DNA from: Sparassis latifolia
Taxonomy: Eukaryota > Basidiomycota > Agaricomycetes > Polyporales > Sparassidaceae
DNA length: 64,000 nucleotides
Reading direction: 5' to 3'
NCBI GenBank assembly: GCA_018466975.1
Contig: CM031560.1
Coordinates: 124,001-188,000, forward strand
In this document: positions 46,487-56,689 of the stretch, one piece after another
Position numbering within the stretch: the first letter of the stretch is position 1
Layout: every line of letters begins with the position of its first letter
Position numbers and translations under genes: made by a program
Notes under the pieces: model-generated
What the model saw: only the letters and a program-made list of their open reading frames with translations
What the model was told of the DNA's origin: nothing
Database searches by the model: none

Positions 46487-46772
46487 GGTGTCGAGCACAG
46501 TCACTGCGGCGGTGCTGCCGCAAGCCGCGCGTGCTGGAACTTCACTCCCGATTTGGAAGCATCACCACGCCTTGGGTGCCCCGAGAATATCTTGACTAGG
46601 TCAGAATCTGCACTTGCGTCTGCCGCACGGACTCGTACTCAGCCGAGTCCACGCCTCAGGCTGGCTTTCTCGTGGAAGCAGTATGGCTGATAAACGCTGT
46701 GAATTTTATATAACTCCAGTCCGAGTCTCACCCTCGCTCTGACTTCCTACCCGAAACCCCACTCAGCACGCA
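46487..46772. promoter_or_regulatory. P7 bidirectional promoter, inverted
   Basis: In reverse orientation, block A is at about 46681-46703 (complement of AGCGTTTATCAGCCATACTG) and block B at about 46600-46640 (complement of GAGTCCGTGCGGCAGACGC and TGCAGATTCTGAC). Both match P1-P3 closely although the unit is inverted. Confidence 0.5.
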
Positions 46773-47639
46773 ATGGCCGAATCGGGCTTCGATATTTTCG
46801 GTTTCTTCTCCAACGTACTGGGCCTTCTAGCTTTCTTAGGCCCCTTGTTAGGCGTCATCTATTTTTATCTACCCTCTTGCCGTCAAAAGTATCTTGACGA
46901 GCTCCTGTGCGAGACGGAAGGGATGTGGCGCACGGCGCACGAAGAAGGGTTGTTCGTTGACCCTACGTTTGAAACGTTTCTTGAGACAACTGAGAGGAAT
47001 TTGGTTCTGTACGGCTTAATCATACATATTGCGAGCGTCGCGTACTCATTTTGTTCTATCGTAGTTTTCGCTCCAAAGCGAGCGATCTGCGCACCCAAAC
47101 ATATTGCGCTACAACGCTTTATCATCAGGTGAAAGGAGCAGTAACTGGCCTATCGCTCAAGATCGTCTATTTGTGTGAACATGTCAAGACACTTCGCGCC
47201 ACGATTTTAGTGACGTCCTCCCATTCTGTATTCTGGCCCATTGATTGACATGCGCCTGTAGAGCACCACGACTGAGGAGCGCAAGAAACTTCAGAGTGAA
47301 GGTCGTTATATACCCGTATGTCAACCGCCATTCCCTGCAGGCGCAACTGCGCACCCCAGAATTCTTTCAACGGTAAGTAAGTATTTAGGACCCAACTCAC
47401 CCGTCTCTCACCGGTCCATCGCAGAGGCTGCGCATTCCTTCCCTTGCGGGGCTGATGGCTCCGACAACACAGAGTATTTCCCCCGTCCAAGATCCGGTAT
47501 GTGCTATCCATGCTTAGCGTTACGAATCTGTTGACCCTCCCTTCTCCAGTGCCTGAACATCGGGAAATTCGGGAGACGCTGGTATGACCGGGCGGAGTTG
47601 AAAACAAGGTGGCGTACAGATGGGCTTCGAGCAAGATGA
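46773..47639 (+). CDS. P7 membrane-anchored partner (MAP7), C-terminal module lost
   Basis: Exons 46773-47008, 47065-47209, 47262-47372, 47425-47496 and 47550-47639 join to 654 nt, 217 residues. The first two exons are well kept: helix GFFSNVLGLLAFLGPLLGVI, then SCRQKYLDELLCETEGMWRT, and QVKGAVTGLSLKIVYLCEHV. Exon 3 is 111 bases instead of 118, which puts exons 4 and 5 in another frame than in the other copies. The conserved C-terminal module is absent downstream. The product, if made, keeps the membrane helix and helical region only. Confidence 0.55.
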
Positions 47640-48372
47640 ATAGTGCATTATTTGCGCATTTAATCTTGCCTAAGTGCGGGCTCAAATGAACCTTAACGAC
47701 AATCCAGCTGATCATTCGACAAGTATTTCATAGTTATTCCAGCAAGCCGATGTCAAACTGTCTGCCACGGTCAGTGATTGGCTCACAGTCGCAATTCTTC
47801 CACATCCACTGTCATGAACCATGATCACGACGACGTTTTAGGAGGGGTTGGCACAATCGTCTCAGATATTTGGGGAAACATCAGGCATTGTCGTAACTGC
47901 AGTTCAGATAATGTCTGGAAAATTGTTGGCACCTGGTTGCTAATATTCCACCAATCATATGCTGACCTGGAGCTTGCAGTCTACCACGACAGTGCAACAG
48001 AGTTACAATCCATGTTGATGGGCGCTGTCTAATTATAATGCAGAAACCTTACATATTCAGACCGGTAAACTCGCAGGCTGTTCAACAATTGTGGGCTGTG
48101 TGAGACGGTTAATAAGTACGGTTCTGGTTCTGCTACATGCACTCCCACAATCCGGCGAGGCTCCTAATGAGATCGTGGATACTTACAACGATGGTCTCGG
48201 TGTAGTTTCGACCTCACATGAACCTGAATAGCCAGTGAGGAAGTACAATGTGGCTGCACGGTGAATACCACAAGCGATCCAGAAGGAGAGTGTCCTGCTA
48301 TCCCATTGAGCGCCCGATTGACCCCGCAGTCCAGGCATACAGTATGCTGCACGTCTCATTACTTCGACGACA
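47640..48372. other. Right flank of the array, no gene recognised
   Basis: The array sequences end near 47,640. The 84-codon open frame at 47778-48032 has no recognisable feature. Confidence 0.4.
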
Positions 48373-48960
48373 TCAGTATACTTGAATCGGAGATGTATTC
48401 AACGCATCCCCTTTAACTCGCGTGGAATCTCGTGGTTCTGGTCGTAGAGCAGCCGTCTTCGGCCGAGCGAGAACAAGAAATAAGGCTGCTCCTCTCACCG
48501 ATCTATCCTTGTGAGGAACTGGGGAGTCGGCTCCAGATGTGGACAAACGTGATGAGTAGGTATTCGGCAAGGTCTGCCACTTCCTCCCTGAGCTAGGGGA
48601 CATTTTCCGCTACTCTCTGTTCTCCTCTCTTATAACTGCATCAGCGTTATGCAAATTTTGCAACAAACGGTTAACGTCGCGAGTTAAAATCGTACTCGAG
48701 CCTCGGACGGAATCATCTCTATGGTCGACATCAGGGAAGGCACCTCGTGGCGGGGTATGCTCAGGCTGACACTCATTGTAACTGACGGAGGAGAAAGTGA
48801 AGGTGAACGCAACAGAGGTACTCCGCGTGGCAACACCTGAGAAGAGCATCAGTTAAGCAGGGAAAAGTAAACGCGTGATCAGCATACCGCCCTCATTGGT
48901 GCCGGTGATGGTGGGTGAGCTGTAGAAAGGAGAGAAGGCTCCATCCCGCAAGGCATCAAT
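48373..48960 (-). pseudogene. Diverged second copy of part of the Pro/Ser-rich gene
   Basis: This section aligns with about 53340-53930 in the same orientation. Shared features are PHKDRSVRG (PHKDRSVGG in the other copy), DVNRLLQNLHNADAVIREEN (DVNRLLQYLHDADAVKGEEN), and the intron-flanking text around 48840-48930. Frames change several times, so it is a broken duplicate about 5 kb from its match. Confidence 0.55.
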
Positions 48961-51900
48961 CGTACCAGTAAGCTGTTGCTCGAGTTCCCCAAACCGTTCC
49001 TGACGTTCGCGTTCTGTGTCTGCGAATCAAAGGTCTTCTAGACCATACAGTCTGCAGCGCTGAATTTCCATAGTAGTACGTATAAATTCCCCTCACTCCA
49101 GGTTCCGCAGGCAGTTCTTCGGGAAGATAAGGCTCTTCGGCTTCTTCCGGTGGTACCACAGCGACACTAGGAATACCAGCCCGAGGGCGCGAGGCTGTAG
49201 GCACATGCTCCACTGAATGAATAACAACGGAAATATGAGGGATGTCTTCTTCCTCTTCTTCCACAGGTGGAGCAATCGGCTCGGTACGAGCAGTGCGAGC
49301 GGTTCGCTGAGTCGACACACGTGTGACTTGAGACATAGTTAGCAGAAAAGACCTGTAATGAGACAAAAGCACATACTGCCTGGAGTCGGCCGGTCTGCCT
49401 CTTCGTAAACTAAACGCCGCGCAGAAACTGGATAGATAATGGTGTTAAAGCTGAGCATACAAAGACTTCAATGAAAGCTACTGTACCATGACTAGGAGTT
49501 CGAGAAACCTCTATGTGGTGTTCCTCTGACAGATAATCAACACGACGGAGTCAATGCCATATGAGAGACTTACCTTCCGGGGTAGCTCGGCTATACCTCC
49601 GTAGAGTTACTGCGGACTAATGAGCACTTCTATGATATAACTGCCAAGTAACACGCACCTTCACTAGGCCGTCTACGAGATCGGACTTGGGCTACATGAG
49701 GCACAGGTTCGGTGGGTGATTGCACTTGAATACGTTCGGGTTCGTCAACATGAACCACAGTTGGACCTGGAGAGCCCCTGCGCGATTCTCGATGACCTGT
49801 ACCTGTGCGAATGATAGTAGGCGCTCGACGAGACAGAGAGCGGACAATGCGAGGGGGTGAACTTGAGGGTTCCCGCTCACTTGGTGAAATACGGTGAGGT
49901 TCACGTTCGCGTTCAGCGCGCGGTGGTCGAGGACGGCGGGGATGTCGTTCCGGTGAGTAAGGGCGCGTTGGCGAGGGCAGGCGGTCACCTTCATGTTCTC
50001 GTTCCGAGCGCGGTATACCGAACCGAGATTTATGCGAAGGTCTTCGACCCTCTTCATATTCTGCAGGAGATGGGGTTCTGCGCGAAGGCCTTCGTCATAT
50101 TCTCGCTCTGCGCGAAGTCGGCACTCGGACGATCATAAGTTCCTCACGATGCACTAGTGTTGGAGAACGAGAGCGATGGCGGTCACCGTCGATTATGATG
50201 GGTGGTGATCTCCGAACATCACCAGGGAGTCGAATGGTGGGGGACCGTGACCCGTGGCATACTACTATGGGAGGCGACCTCGAGGCTCATCTGGGAGAAT
50301 ATTCTTCTCATTGTGGGACGCGATCGTCGATGCAGGACGGTTGGTGATGGGGAGCATCTGTGAGGATCGCCTTCTACAACGCCGGTCGGTGAGCGAGGTC
50401 TACGCCGCCGACCATCTCTGTCTATGCTGGGAGAACGACCCCTGTCAGAGTGGATTATAATAGGACTGGGTAATCTTGTTCGCGATCGAGTCCTCTGCAC
50501 GATAACAGGAACACTAGGAGGAACAGGATGCGGCATTTGCAGCTGTCCTCCAGGATATGGGCCCATGGAAGTCGGCTGTACAACAACGAGAAGTCCGGGC
50601 GTCGGTAATCTTGAACGAGAGCGATGCGTGCGACGGTAGCTGACCCGACATGGTGACCGTTCTGGGGAATGTGTGCGAACTACAATCGTGGCAGGCTCCC
50701 CGTGAGACGGCTCTTCCCTCTGAGGCACGGGAGACCTTGGAGGTCGAGTCGAAGCGAGCCGCCTTTCCACAACTTGAGAGACGCTAGGCGGAAGCGGTTG
50801 AACGATAATTGGAGGATGCGCGGCAGGAGCAGTAGGAGCAATAGGAGCAGGTGGCAGAGCTGGAGGGGCCTTGAGCGGCTGAGTGCGGGGAGCATCGGGT
50901 TGTCGAGGTGAACCAACCCGAGGTTCCGTAGGCACCACTGGAGCTAGAGCTAGAACGTGGATCGCGTCAGGCGGAGGTGTGTGTCTCGGAACCTCATAGT
51001 CACTGTATTCCTCAGAAGGACGTGACCGTATAGAAGGCGTTCGCGACGGAGGCAAGCGCATTACGGTGGGCTCGACCATGGGTATAGGTTGAGGGGGAAC
51101 AATCGTGACAGGCGGTCCCTGGGGACCTTGCGGCATTTGGGGGGGAGGGATGGTGGTGATTCGTGGAGGAGCGTCCTCCTCACTCCCTTCGCTCGATTAA
51201 GGGAATCTCGGAACAACACCCTCCGTTTCATTCGAAGTAAGAGGCTGGTACACATAAGTTTGCTGCGGCTGTTGTAGTTGTTGGGGTTGCGGGTAGAAAT
51301 TTGGATCAGGAACGACGGGAATACCTTGTGCTTGTTGAAGATGAGACTGCCGAGGTATGACAGGGGAGAAATCTGGAGTCGGCGTCCTGACATCAGGGTA
51401 GTGCGTTCTACGGAACTCAGGCTGAGGTTGAACGTGAACAGTTTGTGGCACAAATCCTTCACGCAGGACTTGGTGAGGCACAACACCAGTCATCTGAACT
51501 CCAGGTGTGAGTACAGGAGGCGGCCGAACAATCCCACCAGCGGGTACAGATGCTGTCACTGAAGTTCCCTGAGCACCACTATATCAACCAATGCAAGAAG
51601 TAAACAACTTACTCTGAGGCTGCCTAACAGGAAGTGCACAGTCCATGTGATCGCCAAGTTCGCGTAACCGCGCATGTACTGACCGTATCTTCCGTTGACG
51701 GTCAAGGACGTCTTGCGATAACCAACGATTTAAGTCGGTCAAATATCGCACTATCTCTTGCCCTGATCAATAGAAGCTGCTGTAGCATCCTGGTTGTTCT
51801 GGAGAGAAGGACATTAGCCTCAAATAACAGGTTTCAACTCAAGACGCTTACCCGCAAACTGTCATTAACTTATTCCATGTCGGAGGCAGTTGCAGTACAG

Positions 51901-54460
51901 TCTAGAAGAGGAGGTGTCTTCTCGAGCCAAAACAATAAGAAGCACAGTAACATACCGGTGCGGGGACAAAGGCAGATGGCACTCCTGCCGATCCTGGTAC
52001 CCAGTGAAGACACCAGGGGCGGAACTACTGGAGCGCTAGGACGGCGTCGGAGTCATCACCACCTAGATCCGGTCGGGCAGTGGGTTGTCTAACACGGCCC
52101 TATTGCAGAACAATGTGTGTAAGTCTGGATGTAACCAGTGTCGCACAAAACTCACAGGTGGACCAGTGTACCATCCATCTGAGAGATCCGGACGATGAGC
52201 CGCACAATCGCGAAGAACCCTGTCCAAAAATCAATATCGCTTGGAGGACGAGGTTGACGACCTCCTTCCGGTCCAGCATGGCCTGTCGGTACGACCGGAG
52301 GAGGATATTGTCCTTCTCCCTCGGCTTCAAAGGGCGGAGGACCAAACTGTGGTGGCCGCGCTGCACGACGTCGATGTGGTTGAAAAGGAGCACGAGGTGG
52401 TACAGGTTGTGGGATAGGTACAGTACCAGGACGTCGAGGAAGGTCCACCTCGAAGGCCAGACTGGAACTCCGAGGACGAGATGTCCTAGGTCCCGGGCGG
52501 TACCTTAGAGGAACCAAGGGAGGTGGTTCTTGCACCGGGGGCTGTGGAGGGGGAGGACCGGCTGCCATTAACTCCGCAAGTTGCTCGTCGAATGAAGGCT
52601 CAGCACGACGACGTACGGGGGCTACTACAGGTGGTGCCTCTATGCTGGCCCTATCGCCCTGTGCCCTAGTTCGAGCTAGGTGCTCCAGCAGCGATTTAAC
52701 CGAAGGATAAACAGACTTTGAGAAATCGTCACGAGGAGGGTGTCATTGTGCTTGTTGAGCCAGATCAACCAGGCGTTGAAGAGCTTCTTCCAATCTACGA
52801 ATCTTGTCTCAGCAATCCTGCCAACGCTGCTCCATTTGTCTGTTGCGTAATTCATCCAATCCACGATTAGTAGCATGTTGACCATGCGACAGACCTTCAA
52901 CTTGATCCCGGATGCCTTCCAGCATATCCCTGAGTTGACCAAGGTTGAGAGTAGGTACGGGTTGAGCGGTGCCGCCGGATGATGATGACGGAGATGGAGA
53001 TGATGGAGGCGGTGTAGGAGATGAGGGTGGCGGCATCGCAGATGAAGTCACGGCATAGGAGCAGGAAACGCTTCTGGTACAGGCTCGCTAACATCGGACG
53101 AATACGCTAACGAAGACCGAGGTCTCACTGACACCGATGATGAACGTAGTGATAATTCTGGGGAGGGACTGGAATCAGACGGCCAGGATGGTGATGGGAC
53201 GCGCATCGGATACGTCTCCAACTCGAGAAGACTAAGATCATCGGAATGATGAGATGACAGGAAGGACAAAACACCACTCTCAGATGACTCTGGGGACGAA
53301 ATCCTCACAGGGTCTTCAGGTACAATTGTGACCCTCACACCGACTCTGGTGAGATCTCGTGGTTCTGCTGGACCTGGTCGTGGAGCAGACACGACTATGC
53401 CTGGGCTAGCTGCCGAGGGCGGAGGAGGAACCACACTGCCTTCGACTGACGAACGAGGAAAAGAAATAATGCTACTCCCTCCTACCGATCTATCCTTGTG
53501 AGGAACTGGGGGAGGCGTCTCCGAAGGAGGACAAACTTGATGAAGGTAGTCGGCGAGGTCTGCCACGTCCTCCCTGAGTTGTTGGACATTGTCCGCTAAC
53601 TCTCTGTTCTCCTCTCCTTTAACTGCGTCAGCATCATGCAAATATTGCAACAAACGGTTAACGTCGTGGGTCAAAATCGTGCTCGGAGCCTCGGACGGAA
53701 TCGTCTCTATGGTCGACATCACAGAAGGCACCTCGCGGCGGGGGGTACTCAGGCTCACACTCATCGTAACGGACGGCGGCGAAGGCGAAGGCGGCAGGGG
53801 TATTCCACGTGGCGACACCTGAGAAGAAGATCAGTCAAAAGTGCAAAGCAAAGGCGAGATTACATACCGCTCTCATTGGGACCGGTGATGGAGAGCGAGC
53901 TGTAGAAAGGAGAGATGGCTCCGTCGAAGGCGCGATAACGGAGGGCTCCACAATGGACGGCACCTCCAAGAGTGACAGGGCATCAGATATTGAGGAACTA
54001 GAGATGGACAATACGGACCAAGGAGTGTGCGAAAGGATCAGCGGTGGCTCAGGGGATATCGGAGTAGGTGATGGAACACCCGGAGAGAGCGGCGCGTTAG
54101 CCGGCGTGGGTGTCAATGACGGCGAGTGAAGCCTTGAGAGGGGGAGACTGATCCGCTCGGTCGCAAGAAGGTCAGTTCAAAGGAATTATCAAGGCCCTCC
54201 GGCAGATCAAGGAAGTCCCCGGAGAGACTACTGAATTGCAGGGCTGGATGCCACTCGATTGTGCACGGAACTGTAGGTGCAAGCATGCTAGAAGGTGTAG
54301 GCATCACAGAGAATTCTGTAGGACTTGTCAGAGTCGACAGAGATATGCTGAGATGAGATGACGATTCTGAAGGAGGAATCGGAGACGGGAAAGGAATCGA
54401 CTCAGTGGAAGACAGCAGTTCAGCACTTGGGAGTTCGGTGGAAGGAGTAGGGACAGGCAA
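48961..54460 (-). CDS. Pro/Ser/Arg-rich coiled-coil gene, probably transposon-associated and partly degenerate
   Basis: Several long minus-strand exons with the same low-complexity style read from right to left: 54460-54120 and 54116-53866, then after a clean GTATGT...CTCAG intron 53818-53048, 53051-52809, 52568-52152, 51559-51197, 51136-50219 and weaker pieces to about 49,000. Ordered parts are short coiled coils: DVNRLLQYLHDADAVKGEEN with REDVADLADYLHQ, and LRDMLEGIRDQVEGLSHGQH. The rest is rich in Pro, Ser and Arg. I remember similar proteins with PVPHKDRSVGGSS in polypores, with no known function. Frame breaks near 54,120 and 54,470 suggest decay. Exon joins other than the one named are not certain, and more than one gene is possible. 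Confidence 0.4.
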
Positions 54461-56090
54461 AACTTTGGGGTCTCAGATTCCGCTTCCAACAACTTCCAAG
54501 TTCCTTGAAGCTACGGAGGGCTGCATGTCGACGTGGAAGAGAAATATCCTCTGGGCGCAGCGTCGGCTCTTCCAGCTCGAGCGGGAGCAACTCTTCCTCC
54601 TCCGCCTCCTGTTCTACTGGCTCTTCAGCGACGCTTTCGCGTATCGTTGGAATCTCCAAAGGGATACCTCCATACTGATGATGTCCACTCCACGCTGTAG
54701 CCATCTGCCGGTGCCTGCACTCCGCTGTATCATGCTCGGTGAAAGGCTCTGTCAGACACACCTCAGTGGTAATCTAGTCTCTCAGAGACTGAGTAGGACA
54801 TACTCGCGATCTCGTACTCAGATCAGAACTCAGGTTTTTATTTATTTTGGGGCAGTCTCGTGATCGGTTGAACAAGCCCGACCGCCTTGTAGTCTGCCCC
54901 AAGCGAGATTGTGTCCAGCGACACACAAACGACGGATTTGATAGCTTGTTTGTGGCCACATAGGTGCTTTCCGACAGATTTCCTGATTCCTCTCCCGCAG
55001 CTGAATGCGTCTCTGCAGAGCCAGTATATTAGTATAGTGGCATCAGCATGTAAATTCGCGCCGCCGTGTACGAACCACTTGTCATATATGTGCGGCACGG
55101 TGTGAGCGTCTCTGTCCCGGTATAGGTCTCTAGTACGCCGAGGCCGATCGGCTCTTGTACAAACTATACGAATCGCGAATATCCTTGTCGGATGAGTCTT
55201 CTCCACTGCCCAAATAAGAAGTCAGAAGTCGTCGCATGTTGCGCTGCACAACCCAGGGTAAAGCACACGTCAGTGAAGGACAAGCTCAAACTACACGAAT
55301 GACTCACATGGAAGATCTTCTGCTCACCAGTTCCCTTCACAAAAGCGTTGGAGTCGAAATTTCGCTCGAATTGGGTGCTCTACATAGATAAAGGCACCCG
55401 ATGGAGGGCTGATGACACGACACGGTGCTGCAAAGCTGTGCCCATGCTCCTGGATGTTTGAATAACACGACTTCCAGCACGACTTCCAGCGAAGTTGAAG
55501 AGCTCGACCACCTGTATAGCGTAGAGCACGGCCTCAAATCGGACGTAGATGCCCGCAGCCCTTTAATATGGGTGTTCGACTTTGCGTTTTCAGAGCCGGA
55601 GGCACACCGACAATCAAAGTTCAAGTTTATCCATGATGTCCAAGTCTGGTTTGACATGCGCCCGCCCAATATTGGGTTTACACACGCAGCTAGACATGGC
55701 ACTACAACGGATGGACCTGCCAGTACGGAGACCACCAAAACGCCCATGTGGGCAGGGTCGCAGTGTGTGGAATATGCATAGAAACTGGGTAGCTAGCGGG
55801 GAGACAAGAACGGTTGTGATCATCTGTGAATATGAAGGAAATGAGGAAATCCTGTAGCACAAAATCAAGCCCGCAAGTGCCAGGCTTGGCTCGTCGAAAG
55901 ATCAAGCTTACCGGCATGAGCCTGAGGGGTCTAATTCCATACCTCAACCCCTGATGCGTCCCGAATTATAGCATGATTAGCTGAGTCGCAGAGGATATGC
56001 TGAAGTGGTAGCTGTGGATAAATTGAAGACGTATGAAGGCCAAAACTCTGATGGGCTGCGCCGATGTGCGCTGTGTCGATGGGCGGGCGC
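54461..56090. other. Mixed stretch without a supported gene
   Basis: At 54465-54760 a minus-strand open frame (EEPVEQEAEEEELLPLELEE) may be a further exon of the Pro/Ser-rich gene in a shifted frame. From 54,770 to 56,090 open frames overlap on both strands and none shows a family I know. Confidence 0.35.
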
Positions 56091-56447
56091 TTAAATGCGG
56101 CGCACTCTGTCGCCGTCAACTCGGCCCGAGTCGGACAAGGGCACCATGTCCTCATACACAAAACCCTGCGATGAATGGTAGATATATGGGTATTCTCTTC
56201 CGCCGTTCTGATAAATCTTGAGCGCGTCGAGGATGCGTTTACACTCCGGATAGCTCATGTACAACACCATGATGAAATAATGCCCTGACACACGCTGGAG
56301 CATACAGACATTTACATCAACAGCGATGATGCAGGCAGTATTGGGAAGGCCAACAGCAAAAAGAACTGAGTAGCAAGAAGGATAAACACATGGGCATGTA
56401 GAGGCCGAGTTGCACGATGAACCCCTAAGCAAGTGATCTAGATCCAA
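56091..56447 (-). CDS. Hypothetical protein, C-terminal exon
   Basis: The frame ending at 56091 has convincing coding character from about 56350 on: DVNVCMLQRVSGHYFIMVLY, SYPECKRILDALKIYQN, REYPYIYHSSQGFVYEDMVP and the end LSDSGRVDGDRVRRI. I have a faint memory of the same ending in other Agaricomycete unknown proteins. The upstream exons were not resolved. It may be a small gene or part of the mobile-element cargo. Confidence 0.4.
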   Translation of the reverse strand: MDLDHLLRGSSCNSASTCPCVYPSCYSVLFAVGLPNTACIIAVDVNVCMLQRVSGHYFIMVLYMSYPECKRILDALKIYQNGGREYPYIYHSSQGFVYEDMVPLSDSGRVDGDRVRRI

Positions 56448-56689
56448 TGAAGGATGTCAGACACTTCGAACAAAGAATAAGCAGTAGGACAAACCATGAT
56501 GGATGTTCGCGACATGCGCTATGCTCGGATGTACAGTCACCAAGGCTCGGATGGGAAGGTGCTGTAAAGATGCATGAGTCTCTGACTGCCGCAAGGATCT
56601 GCAAACTTACAGAGGCCTTTTTCGATGGATCGTCTAATGCAGTTGTGCAAAGTGGCCTTCAACCGCGACTGCAGCATGGCAGACTCTGA

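Larger units (their letters stand above)
22192..47639. repeat. Tandem array of seven divergent gene pairs (P1-P7)
   Basis: The kinase-like stop codons fall at 25092, 28890, 32609, 36238, 40043 and 43740, a spacing of 3.63-3.81 kb, which shows six direct repeats. A seventh pair is inverted at 45155-47639. Each unit is a minus-strand membrane-anchored protein gene (MAP), a gap of about 0.3 kb, and a plus-strand kinase-like gene; P7 has the mirror order. Exons 2-5 of every kinase copy would be 279, 38, 313 and 243 nt once small indels are allowed for, so the copies align without large gaps. Confidence 0.95.

Noticed and set aside
22192..47639. CRISPR-like or satellite repeat
   Set aside because: The period is 3.7 kb with protein-coding content and introns; there are no short spaced repeats.
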